Source: a virus | Length of the DNA: 24,480 bases | Reading direction: 5' to 3' (one strand) | IMG/VR virus record: IMGVR_UViG_3300018080_000576 | Span: 1-24,480 of that record | Part shown: piece after piece, positions 1-7,065 of the stretch | How the letters are laid out: each line of letters begins with the position of its first letter | How positions within the stretch are numbered: the stretch's first letter is position 1 | Program-made: the position numbers and the translations under genes | The notes under the pieces: generated by a model | What the model was told of the DNA's origin: nothing | Databases searched by the model: none | What the model saw: only the letters and a program-made list of their open reading frames with translations

Positions 1-378
1 GCTCTCGGCGAGCAGCACCCGGACTACGCAACGAGCCTCAACAACCTCGCCGGGCTCTATCGGGCCATGGGGCGCCACACCGAGGCCGAGCCGCTCTACA
101 AGCAGGCCATGGAAATCAAACGCACCGCTCTCGGCGAGCAGCACCCGGGTTTCGCAGTGAGCCTCAACAACCTCGCCCTGCTCTACAACGACATGGGGCG
201 CCACACCGACGCCGAGCCGCTCTACAAGCAGGCCATGGCAATCTGCCGAACTGCCCTCGGCGAGCAGCACCCGCACTATGCCGTCGTACTCAGAGGCCTC
301 GCCGGGCTCTACGACAAAATGGGCCGCGATGCCGACGCCGCTGAGCTGAAGAGGCAGCTCGACTCGCTGTCCGAGTAG
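1..378 (+). CDS. TPR (kinesin light chain-type) repeat protein, 3' end only
   Basis: This is the C-terminal 125 residues of a longer protein; the reading frame is open at base 1, so the true start lies outside the window. It consists of three 42-residue tetratricopeptide units, each opening with ALGEQHP and continuing with S/V-L-NNLA-LY, then MGR, EAEPLY and QAM. The last unit is degenerate and ends in SLSE. TPR arrays of this type form helical solenoids that bind other proteins, and nothing here tells the partner. It is the only plus-strand gene supported in the window and converges on the phage operon, so it is probably host chromosome rather than phage. Its function beyond scaffolding cannot be called. 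The family call is firm, the host origin is inference. Confidence 0.85.
   Translation, partial: ALGEQHPDYATSLNNLAGLYRAMGRHTEAEPLYKQAMEIKRTALGEQHPGFAVSLNNLALLYNDMGRHTDAEPLYKQAMAICRTALGEQHPHYAVVLRGLAGLYDKMGRDADAAELKRQLDSLSE
1..378 (+). repeat. Three tandem 126-bp units encoding TPRs
   Basis: Units lie at 1-126, 127-252 and 253-378. Units 1 and 2 are very similar at DNA level, including long identical stretches around the GCCGAGCCG and AACAACCTCGCC segments. Unit 3 has diverged, mainly in its second half. Near-identity at synonymous positions suggests recent unit duplication or gene conversion. More units probably continue beyond the left edge. Confidence 0.85.
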
Positions 379-397
379 CCGTGTCAACTCCCGTCCC

Positions 398-443
398 CCT
401 ACCAGCGCCCGGCCGGACACCGCGGCGCCCGCAGCCGCGTCAG
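398..443. repeat. 46-bp direct repeat, left copy
   Basis: This copy matches 1653-1698 at 43 of 46 positions without gaps. Read on the minus strand it encodes LTRLRAPRCPAGRW followed by TAG, the same ending as the 199-aa protein at 1654-2253 apart from one residue (P for V). Sequence further upstream on that strand does not continue the resemblance, so this is an isolated copy of a gene 3' end. It contains a 6-bp GC stem (CGCGGC/GCCGCG, 421-439) without a T tract. The two copies bracket a two-gene accessory cassette. Confidence 0.85.
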
Positions 444-504
444 ACCCGACCCGCGGCTCGCGTCATCCCTGTGAGGGGGGTGCGCGGGCTTGTTGAACGA
501 TGTG

Positions 505-747
505 CTACCGAGACGCACACAGGTTCCCATCTTCGACCGAAGCCCCGGTCAACGCAGCCAGCGCAGAGCCGCGGCGATCGGCGTCCGCCAACACCCTAAC
601 GGCGATGTCGCACGCCTCCTTTGCCGCTTCCCAGCCGGCTCGGTAGTATTCTCCCTTGCCAGCACACGGGTCCTCCTTGTCGGCTGCATAATAGTCCAGG
701 TAGTCCTCTAAACTTCGGAAAACCACAGGGTCATTGTGCGTACTCAT
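505..747 (-). CDS. Hypothetical protein, 80 aa
   Basis: I do not recognise this small, acidic, probably soluble protein. It starts MSTHNDPVVF, has an aromatic segment (YLDYYAADKED, residues 17-27) and then an Ala-rich helical middle (WEAAKEACDIAVRVLADADRR). ATG at 747 is preceded by GAAGG nine bases upstream, a usable ribosome binding site. It lies 113 bp downstream of the HEPN-motif gene on the same strand, so the two could be co-transcribed. Together they are the only genes between the two 46-bp repeats. Being next to a putative HEPN ribonuclease makes a partner or antitoxin role conceivable, but no known antitoxin fold can be named. The gene could also be unrelated cargo. Confidence 0.55.
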   Translation of the reverse strand: MSTHNDPVVFRSLEDYLDYYAADKEDPCAGKGEYYRAGWEAAKEACDIAVRVLADADRRGSALAALTGASVEDGNLCASR

Positions 748-860
748 GAGTGCCAGCCTTCACATGGTAGTTGCTAAAGAGGCGCGGGCTTATTTTGAGG
801 GCGACCAGGGGAAAGGCGGTCATGCATTCATCCGGCAGGAGGGGGCATACGTTCCAGGTT
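748..860. other. Intergenic gap inside the accessory cassette
   Basis: These 113 bp separate the 80-aa gene from the HEPN-motif gene and look less GC-rich than the flanking phage genes. I see no convincing promoter pair, no strong hairpin with a T tract, and no small ORF with a good ribosome binding site. Confidence 0.4.
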
Positions 861-1556
861 CTAGCTTTCTGGATTCTTCATTCGTGCCAATATCGGCTCG
901 TGAATGCACTTGTTCCACAGTTTGGCGAACACGTCCAGACACCACGGCAGAAATGACACGGTTGCTCGCAGAATGCCGTCCCCCACCTGCTGCTCGTCCT
1001 CCGACAAGTCAGTATCTACCGCAACGTACCAGACCCGCCTGCCCCCGTGCACGATCTGGTTTCGCCACCCCCGCAGTCGCGTGTAATTGGCCCAGAAGTC
1101 CTCCGCCCCTTTTTCGCCGGGGGCTCGCGTCAGCATCTTCTTGGCGCTGGCATCGAAGACGGTCTTCCATACCTTGTTCCTGCCACTCCTGTCCCGGGCG
1201 TTCTCCTTGAGGTACACGTGCGCCTGTTCGTCTCGATATCGGCATCCTTCGGGCATCGCACCGAGAATCGGCTCCTCTCGCACCCAATCAAGATGCAGCA
1301 ACCCGTCGTGGAGAAGCTGGTATTCTATCGCTTCACAGAAGGCCACGGCGACCACGAGCGCCAGCTCCGGCCTCTTGTGCTTAACGCAGAACGCGTGCTC
1401 GGCCCACAGTTCCTGCGGGGCACACTCAAAAGGCCACGTGCTGCAGCAGCCAGAATCGGTGCCGCATGCGGGGCATGGGCCACCGGGATTGACGTCATCG
1501 CCTACGTGCTTGCACTTGCCGCAAAGGCCGTACCTGGGGAACGAAGACACATCCAT
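861..1556 (-). CDS. Zinc-ribbon protein with HEPN motif (putative ribonuclease)
   Basis: The 231-aa protein (from ATG 1556) opens with a zinc ribbon: C12-x2-C15 and C28-x2-C31 in LCGKCKHVG and GPCPACG. A helical segment (about residues 63-85, ELALVVAVAFCEAIEYQLL) follows. A second helical region carries RGWRNQIVHGG (residues 162-172), which contains R165-N166-x3-H170. R-N-x3-H is the canonical catalytic motif of HEPN domains, found in ribonucleases of toxin-antitoxin, abortive-infection and CRISPR systems. The start at 1556 is chosen for GAGG nine bases upstream and a natural N-terminus just before the ribbon. ATGs at 1616 and 1622 and a TTG at 1637 also stay in frame. A TTGACA at 1637-1632 could be a -35 box, but the matching -10 is poor. 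Catalysis and a defence role are inference. It could be a non-catalytic HEPN protein. Confidence 0.65.
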   Translation of the reverse strand: MDVSSFPRYGLCGKCKHVGDDVNPGGPCPACGTDSGCCSTWPFECAPQELWAEHAFCVKHKRPELALVVAVAFCEAIEYQLLHDGLLHLDWVREEPILGAMPEGCRYRDEQAHVYLKENARDRSGRNKVWKTVFDASAKKMLTRAPGEKGAEDFWANYTRLRGWRNQIVHGGRRVWYVAVDTDLSEDEQQVGDGILRATVSFLPWCLDVFAKLWNKCIHEPILARMKNPES

Positions 1557-1652
1557 GGTTCGAGCCTCACAGCTTGCGACCGCAGTCCTGTCCGCCACTC
1601 TGCTTCGCAGTTTCATTCGCATTCGCTCGTTTGTCAAGGTGCGACCCCTCCA

Positions 1653-1698
1653 CCTACCAGCGCCCGGCCGGGCACCGCACCGCCCGCAGCCGCGTCAG
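1653..1698. repeat. 46-bp direct repeat, right copy (3' end of the last phage gene)
   Basis: This copy matches 398-443 at 43 of 46 positions. It covers the final 14 codons and stop of the 199-aa gene at 1654-2253 and includes the 12-bp palindrome GCCCGGCCGGGC, which is imperfect in the left copy. Two of the three differences change one codon (Val to Pro) and the third is silent. A repeat made from a gene 3' end plus stop is the geometry seen where mobile DNA inserts at gene ends. Confidence 0.85.
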
Positions 1699-2253
1699 GT
1701 GCTTGAGCGCCGCGAACGGCCACCAGCGGGCTTTCGGGCATCGACACCGCCTGGCCGTGCAGTAATCCGCCGCCCCGGGCCGGCCGAAGGACTCGGGCGC
1801 ACCGGCCGCCGGGCGCGGGACGCCGTCAGCCGTTGTGATGCGCAGCGTGCACCCGGCGCAGATCGCCCGGCGCCGCTCGCGGGTGGCCTTGCCGACCCAG
1901 CCCAGCGCGTGCGTCCCCACGAACGACGTGACGGCCGCGTAGGCCATGACGGCGGCGTGCAGCAGCGTGATGATCGCCGCGATGTCGAGTCGATCACCGC
2001 CGGCGAGCGATCGCTGAAACCGGTCGACGAGGGACGTCGGCAATCCGGCGAGCATGACGGCCGCTCGCGTTGTCCGGCGGTAGTGGGCACGCTGCTCGTC
2101 GGTCACCGCCTCGACGAGCGCGATCTGGTCGCGCTGGTACCGCTCGACCGCCGCGTCGATGATCTTCGGTTCCGTCGGCCGCTCGCCCGGCTGCCGTCGC
2201 CCGGATGCTGTCGACTGCTGTTCCATGTGCTGCTTGATTTCGTCGGTTGTCAT
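1654..2253 (-). CDS. Phage distal protein with hydrophobic segment and C-terminal Cys motif
   Basis: This 199-aa protein is the last gene of the phage operon. ATG at 2253 overlaps the upstream stop (ATGA), the coupling used throughout the operon; an in-frame ATG at 2460 would overlap about 210 bp of the previous gene and is less likely. Residues 1-60 are polar and helical. Residues 89-119 (LDIAAIITLLHAAVMAYAAV onward) are hydrophobic enough for one membrane or buried helix. The C-terminus holds C132-x2-C135, C165, C170, C172 and C194 and ends in RCPAGRW, suggesting a small metal-binding domain. From memory, similar Cys clusters ending in CP-x-G-K/R-W occur in phage-associated proteins, but I cannot name the family. 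The role is unknown. Confidence 0.7.
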   Translation of the reverse strand: MTTDEIKQHMEQQSTASGRRQPGERPTEPKIIDAAVERYQRDQIALVEAVTDEQRAHYRRTTRAAVMLAGLPTSLVDRFQRSLAGGDRLDIAAIITLLHAAVMAYAAVTSFVGTHALGWVGKATRERRRAICAGCTLRITTADGVPRPAAGAPESFGRPGAADYCTARRCRCPKARWWPFAALKHLTRLRAVRCPAGRW

Positions 2254-3881
2254 GTGTCGATTGTCCCGTCGCAGGTGCCGTGAAAACTCTGGTTCGCCGA
2301 GAGCACGATGTCGCCCGTGCAGTCCCATCGATTGCGGCCGCGGGTGTGTGACTCGGGATGCGACTCCCGAGCGGGGACGCGCAGGCCGCCTTCCTCGCCG
2401 GGCTCGGCGTACATGCCCTTGGCCATCAGGCAGCACGTCACACGCGTGTAGTAGTCCCATAGATCCTCGCCCATGATGTTGGGCCAGGGCGGATCACTCA
2501 GCGGGCCGAGGTGGCCGTGCCACACGAGGTCGAGCGGCGGGACGACCGGGCGATTGTGCCTGTCCCTGTAGTCGATGACGTCGTAGTCCGGGACGACGCG
2601 TGCCCACCCGCGGTTCGGCGTGGTCTCGATCGACAACTCCGTCTCGCGGCGTGGGTGGTTCTCGTCGAGATGCCACCGTACGTAAGACGGCGCGGCGCCG
2701 GGGAATCGACAGCGCAGCCCCATTTGCATTTCGAGCCGGATGCGCACGGCCGGGTAGAGCGGTCGGTAGATTCGTGGTATTTCCCCTGTCGTTTCAGTGA
2801 GGCGACGGATCACTTGGAAGGCCACCTGAAACCGCACCGATTGCAGAACGTAGTCCACGAGGACAGGTGTCCCCAGCTCCCGAAGTCGACCGGTCAGCAG
2901 CGCCCCGCCGCCTTCGGCCGTGATTGCGGGACATTTGTCCAAGGGGATCGGGGCATCGTTCGGCGGCCAGAGTCGTTCGAACTGCTCGAGCTGCGAATTG
3001 ACGTTGACGTAGTCGTTCTGCCCGCGCCGCATGGAATCCACTTCGTCCATGTGCGTGTTGCCTGCCGCACCCCGAGCCCGATCCCGCTCAAGCCACGCCA
3101 ACACGTCGTTACGCAACTCGATCTCGGCAACCTCGGCGAGCGGGTAGTCATCCTCGTCGGGGACATGGAATTGTGCATTGATCTCGCGCACGTCGAGCCA
3201 ATCCCACAGGCCGCGATAGCTCCCGACGATATCTGCAATGTAGCCTTCCCAGTAGCCGCCGGTCAGGCTGCACGGACCACTGTGCACATGGCCCGCACAC
3301 AAGGCCATGGCGTTGTCGGTGCACCCGGAAGGCATATGCGTAACGAGTGCCTCGGTGGTCGTCCTGACCGTCCCCAGGTTGTGCAGATGCGAGCCGCCGA
3401 AACTGACCGCGATAGGCCCGAGGGGGTACAGCAATCCGGCACATTGTATGTGCGGCGGCCATCCCGAGCCCTGGTACACGCCGCACGTGGGGAACGGGCG
3501 ATATTGCAGACCGAGGTCACCGCTACGGCACAGCTCGGGGCAATCGCATATCGTAGACTTGAACAGCTCCTGCCCGCTCGCCGGAACGAAACACTGCGCG
3601 AGCTGGTAGGTGGCAAACGGCGATGTGCGCACCGGGCTGTCTGCCCTGATAATCTCGTACTCGCCGGACGCGTTTCGCGACTCAAGCACCGGGTGGGGGC
3701 GAATCCATCGCTTGCCGTCGAGCGGGGATACCCAGTCCACATGGGGGACACCCGAATCCTCAACACACGGATGACAGCTCGCATCGCAACCCCAGTATAG
3801 AGAGTCGCGATCCTGGCAGATGAACCGCTCGTCATCCGGATCGTAGATGCCGCTGAGACTTCGCGGCTCGCATCGCGGCAT
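2250..3881 (-). CDS. Cys-rich phage distal tail protein, unknown function
   Basis: This 543-aa protein belongs to the distal tail/fibre end of the operon. ATG at 3881 sits one base past the previous stop and has GGGGAG eight bases upstream. I count roughly twenty cysteines, clustered in residues 20-40 (FICQ, WGCDASCHPC) and 105-120 (TICDCPELC), with more near the C-terminus (VTCCL, WDC, GTC). The middle (about 225-285) is charged and helical. The rest is rich in Gly, Pro and Trp, like a beta-rich surface protein. Such a cysteine count suggests disulfide cross-links in the finished virion or metal binding. No lysozyme, peptidase or lectin motif is recognisable. The start and frame are firm, the function is not. 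Confidence 0.75.
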   Translation of the reverse strand: MPRCEPRSLSGIYDPDDERFICQDRDSLYWGCDASCHPCVEDSGVPHVDWVSPLDGKRWIRPHPVLESRNASGEYEIIRADSPVRTSPFATYQLAQCFVPASGQELFKSTICDCPELCRSGDLGLQYRPFPTCGVYQGSGWPPHIQCAGLLYPLGPIAVSFGGSHLHNLGTVRTTTEALVTHMPSGCTDNAMALCAGHVHSGPCSLTGGYWEGYIADIVGSYRGLWDWLDVREINAQFHVPDEDDYPLAEVAEIELRNDVLAWLERDRARGAAGNTHMDEVDSMRRGQNDYVNVNSQLEQFERLWPPNDAPIPLDKCPAITAEGGGALLTGRLRELGTPVLVDYVLQSVRFQVAFQVIRRLTETTGEIPRIYRPLYPAVRIRLEMQMGLRCRFPGAAPSYVRWHLDENHPRRETELSIETTPNRGWARVVPDYDVIDYRDRHNRPVVPPLDLVWHGHLGPLSDPPWPNIMGEDLWDYYTRVTCCLMAKGMYAEPGEEGGLRVPARESHPESHTRGRNRWDCTGDIVLSANQSFHGTCDGTIDT

Positions 3882-3882
3882 C

Positions 3883-4416
3883 TCAAGTCTCCCCTCCGCA
3901 CAGCGGCGGCGTGTTTGTGAACATCGCCTCGATCCATATCGGGGCGGGCAGCGCGACGCCGATGGCTACCATGCCGTCCTCGACGAGTTCTGTGGGGTCA
4001 TTCGTCCCCTGCCGGAAAAAGTAGCCGCGTGACACGACCGGCGGTTGTGCGTAGTCCGGGATCGTGGCGAACCACGGCACAAGGAAACCCTCGGCGTCGC
4101 GGGTGAAGCCGAAGCCGTGAAGATGGCGACCGGCCTCCTTGCCCGCATCCTCTCTCGCAAAGTACTCCTGCGGCCGCACGGGTTGCAGCGTGACGGGTGT
4201 CACCACGGCGGGATTCCACTCCACGCCGTCGAGCCACCCGCCGTCACACGGGTAGGGCTCGTCACAAGGCGCGTCTTCCAACGGCAGACGACCGAGCCCG
4301 GCGACAACGTCAACAACCAGATCGTACGTCCACTGCATGGTCGGCGGGACGTACGTCGGCGACTGTACGTTGAGCTTGTTCACGTGCTCGTGGTGACTGA
4401 TGTCGATCGTCGGCAT
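3883..4416 (-). CDS. Phage distal tail protein, 177 aa, unknown
   Basis: I do not recognise the family. ATG at 4416 lies one base after the previous stop; the in-frame ATG at 4536 would overlap the upstream gene by 119 bp, so the internal start is preferred although its ribosome binding site is weak. The protein begins MPTIDISHHEHVNKL. It has a Pro/Cys patch around residues 48-58 (DAPCDEPYPCDGGW) and a predicted beta-rich second half with many aromatic residues (EYFARED, RGYFFRQG), ending TPPLCGGET. It has no signal peptide or membrane helix. Its place between the coiled-coil protein and the Cys-rich 543-aa protein suggests a virion component at the tail tip. Confidence 0.65.
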   Translation of the reverse strand: MPTIDISHHEHVNKLNVQSPTYVPPTMQWTYDLVVDVVAGLGRLPLEDAPCDEPYPCDGGWLDGVEWNPAVVTPVTLQPVRPQEYFAREDAGKEAGRHLHGFGFTRDAEGFLVPWFATIPDYAQPPVVSRGYFFRQGTNDPTELVEDGMVAIGVALPAPIWIEAMFTNTPPLCGGET

Positions 4417-4417
4417 A

Positions 4418-4882
4418 TCAGGCGTCCGGGTGATTCGCGTTGAACGGAAAGACCGCTGCTTGCTGAGGCATACCGTTACGCGTGTACAGCGTCTGGATCG
4501 GGTACCAAAGCAACGCATACCGGTTTCCGTCGGCATGCGTCAGGATCGGCAGGTACATCGCCGGAGCCCGGATCGCAAGCTGATAGTGCCGTGCCAGTGT
4601 CCCCGGCCACACACGCACGGGCACCGGCTCATCGCCGTCGTCGACCATGTCACCGGTCCACGGGCTGCCCGTCGTCTTGGCAAGCTGGGCGAGGATGTGC
4701 GTCTCATCCGTGTAGGTGTCCCCGTAGTCCGGCGGTCGGACGCGGCCGAACTCAATAGCGGCCGTCGCCGACGGCGGGATGTCCACGGGATACGTCGGCT
4801 GAGGCGCCGCCGCTCGGCGAAGGTTCGCTACCTCTTCCCGCAATTCCGCCAGTTGTCGTGCAACCTCTTGGGTCGTGCTCAT
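4418..4882 (-). CDS. Phage distal tail protein with N-terminal coiled coil, 154 aa
   Basis: ATG at 4882 overlaps the upstream stop (ATGA), so I take it over the in-frame ATG at 5056 that would run inside the previous gene. Residues 5-27 (VARQLAELREEVANLRR) have a heptad-like pattern of a short coiled coil, which could drive oligomerisation. An Ala/Pro linker and a 110-residue globular part follow, with VRPPDYGDTYTDETHILAQL and a Tyr-rich stretch (RHYQLAIRAPAMYLPIL). The layout of short coiled coil then small beta-rich domain is common in fibre-attachment and tail-tip proteins, but no family is recognised. Confidence 0.65.
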   Translation of the reverse strand: MSTTQEVARQLAELREEVANLRRAAAPQPTYPVDIPPSATAAIEFGRVRPPDYGDTYTDETHILAQLAKTTGSPWTGDMVDDGDEPVPVRVWPGTLARHYQLAIRAPAMYLPILTHADGNRYALLWYPIQTLYTRNGMPQQAAVFPFNANHPDA

Positions 4883-7065
4883 AGGGATATCCGTCCGGGA
4901 TCTATGTGCTTGGTGCGAATGGTGGTCGTAAACCCTTGCTTGCCGAAGCGCCAGGTGCGCGAGGCGACCGGCGCCAGGATCCATTGGACCCGCTGATGTT
5001 GCAGGATACCGTCGATCATGTGGCCGGGCGGGTACTCCGGCCGTATACCGTGCCAAGTCACCGTCATGTGCGTTCGCGGCCGCCTGGCGTACGCCTTCAA
5101 CACGGCAGCGGCGAACCGCAGGCGATCGGTGTCGTCGCGAACAGCCGGGTCGTCGTAGTGATGCCGCGGTCGACCGTCGTCCTGTAGCCCCACCACAGTA
5201 TTGGGGTCGACGAGCCAGTAGTGAGCGCCGGAGATGCGGCGTACGAGCGTACGGCTTGTCGACCCGGTTTGAGGCAGCGACACGACGACCCGCGGCCTGA
5301 CGTCAAGCTCGAACGCCAGGGTGACAACCATCTGATTGAAGTCGAACCGGGGTGGTTGGTCGATGACGTCTTCGTCGATATCGTTGATCGCCAGGATGTG
5401 ATGCGGCGTGCCGCGCATCTCGAAGGTGACGTCTCCCTCGCCGGGAACCAGGCTGATTCCCGCAGGATAGGGCTCGCCGTCACCGTCGACGCCCGGACGG
5501 TGAGCCAAGACGAAACGCCACGGATTCACCGGCACGCCCTCTTCATCCAGCACCAACAACAGTGCGAAGGGACGGGCGAACTGCTGCTCCGTCGATTCGG
5601 AGACGATGTCGCCGAACTCCTTGATGGGCAGCGTTGTCATCATGCGCCGCCGCTCGTCCATGTACTCGCCGGGCGCATGTCGGTCGCGTCGCCCATCGGC
5701 GTCAAACTTCGGCACCAGCGGGATCGAGCCGTCGGTCTCCCAGCCGTCGCGGACGCGGAATGATCGGAAGAGGCGATCGAAGACGCTCGACCGCCGATCC
5801 TCCTCTTCGGCCGCCTCGTACGGACCGGCAAGCGACCATGACCACGCCGGATCGATCCTCGGCATGTTCGGCAGCCGGGACGAGAAATCACCGTTGATAC
5901 GCGTCGTGAACGACGCACAAGTCTGCACCTTTTCGCCCTCGACGATGATCTCGCTGTAGGTCTCGGTGTTGTCGATACCCACGTCTGCACCGCGAACGTT
6001 CGAATCGTTGTCCAGACTCAGAAAGGACCACACCGGGTTGGACGGGAACTTCGCGCCTGCTACGTGGGTGATACTATGCGACAGCGAGTAGCAGTAGATG
6101 GACACCGCGCCGTCCGGGAAGCCGTTCGTGCCGGTACTCCACTCGATGCGTGCCGACAGCATGGCGCTCGGCGCGATCAGTTGCCGCAGAACCTCCCACA
6201 CGGAACGGTTGCCTTGCGGGATGACGGACACCCGAGCGTTCAGATAGTTCAGCACGGCAGCCGGGCCGCTCAAATGGAATGACGGGTCACCCCCTGCGTC
6301 GGACGTTCGATCCAACGACCGCATCAGCAGATAGTCGATCGCCTGGCGCCACGTCCATGTGTATCGAGCCTCTCGCGCCTCGTCGATGTCGGTCCCGAAG
6401 ACGTACGTTTGGCCGGCCCCTGTGCCCGTGGCGTGCTTCTCCGCCGAGCGGTTGCCGATCAGTTCACCGCGCGACCCGCCGCCGTTGAAATCCTCGCCCG
6501 ACGACTCGACAAACCGGACCGCAGACTCGTCCTGGTGCACGGTGTACGTCCCGCCCAACCGACGGCGAGCCAACAGGTACTCCAGCCCGAACGCCGTGAG
6601 GTGCTGGTTGCCGTAGCTCGCCATGTTGCCGTCTGCGTTCGTTCGTGCTCCGCCCTGTCTGGTCTGTTCCGCCGGCAGGTAGCCGCACCACAGGGTGTAC
6701 GGGTCCTGCCCTTCTGTGTGGATCCGCACGCAGATGAAGTGATCGAGTTGTTCGATTGCCCGCACGACGGCGAACGCGGCGACGTCTTGGTGTTTCATGT
6801 CACCGTAGGCATAGCGGAACTTCGCCTTGCTCATGTCCGGCATGGCGCCTTCCATGACATCGACGACCTCGAGGTAGGGCACGTAGGTCCAAGACCCGTC
6901 CCACCGCTCTTTGACCCACACCGTAGCGTACTGCCGCGGCTCATCGGGCGCGGCAGCAATGCCGCCGGACGGAGCCGACAGCGTGACAGTTGCCCGGTGG
7001 CTTACCGGCGGCGCAACGTAGTCAACCGAGCAGACGCCGTCACCGTGGACGCTGTGCGTCGTCAT
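4879..7065 (-). CDS. Probable tail hub / baseplate-like protein, 728 aa
   Basis: ATG at 7065 overlaps the preceding stop (ATGA) and has AAGGAG seven bases upstream, so the longer form from 7122 is rejected. The protein opens MTTHSVHGDGVCSVDYV, a single copy of the GDG-x-C-x-V motif repeated in the gene before it. Residues 40-200 are beta-rich with WTYVPYLEVVDV and the segment ending FGLEYLLARRRLGGTY. A middle part (about 270-400) contains VIPQGNRSVWEVLRQLIAPS and IIVEGEKVQTCASFT. The C-terminus is beta-rich and ends KHIDPGRISL. Size, position after the tape measure block and the pattern of split beta domains resemble the hub proteins that form the tail tip. That assignment is by position and texture; no catalytic motif is visible. 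Confidence 0.65.
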   Translation of the reverse strand: MTTHSVHGDGVCSVDYVAPPVSHRATVTLSAPSGGIAAAPDEPRQYATVWVKERWDGSWTYVPYLEVVDVMEGAMPDMSKAKFRYAYGDMKHQDVAAFAVVRAIEQLDHFICVRIHTEGQDPYTLWCGYLPAEQTRQGGARTNADGNMASYGNQHLTAFGLEYLLARRRLGGTYTVHQDESAVRFVESSGEDFNGGGSRGELIGNRSAEKHATGTGAGQTYVFGTDIDEAREARYTWTWRQAIDYLLMRSLDRTSDAGGDPSFHLSGPAAVLNYLNARVSVIPQGNRSVWEVLRQLIAPSAMLSARIEWSTGTNGFPDGAVSIYCYSLSHSITHVAGAKFPSNPVWSFLSLDNDSNVRGADVGIDNTETYSEIIVEGEKVQTCASFTTRINGDFSSRLPNMPRIDPAWSWSLAGPYEAAEEEDRRSSVFDRLFRSFRVRDGWETDGSIPLVPKFDADGRRDRHAPGEYMDERRRMMTTLPIKEFGDIVSESTEQQFARPFALLLVLDEEGVPVNPWRFVLAHRPGVDGDGEPYPAGISLVPGEGDVTFEMRGTPHHILAINDIDEDVIDQPPRFDFNQMVVTLAFELDVRPRVVVSLPQTGSTSRTLVRRISGAHYWLVDPNTVVGLQDDGRPRHHYDDPAVRDDTDRLRFAAAVLKAYARRPRTHMTVTWHGIRPEYPPGHMIDGILQHQRVQWILAPVASRTWRFGKQGFTTTIRTKHIDPGRISL

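Noticed and set aside
398-504. Truncated second copy of the 199-aa gene reading upstream from the left repeat
   Set aside because: The frame stays open above the repeat but resembles the 199-aa protein only over the last 14 codons; the CxxC and hydrophobic parts are absent, so only the repeat is annotated.
1609-1637. Sigma70 promoter for the HEPN-motif gene (TTGACA at 1637-1632)
   Set aside because: The -35 match is perfect, but at 16-18 bp spacing the -10 candidates (GAAACT and neighbours) are poor, so it is mentioned with the gene rather than called.
398-1698. 46-bp repeats as the attL/attR pair of the whole prophage
   Set aside because: Both copies lie on the same side of the phage operon, only 1.2 kb apart. 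They can bracket only the two-gene cassette.
1087-2283. 398-aa plus-strand open frame spanning the HEPN gene and the 199-aa gene
   Set aside because: It crosses two unrelated minus-strand genes and has a low-complexity Arg/Pro/Ser composition with no domain.
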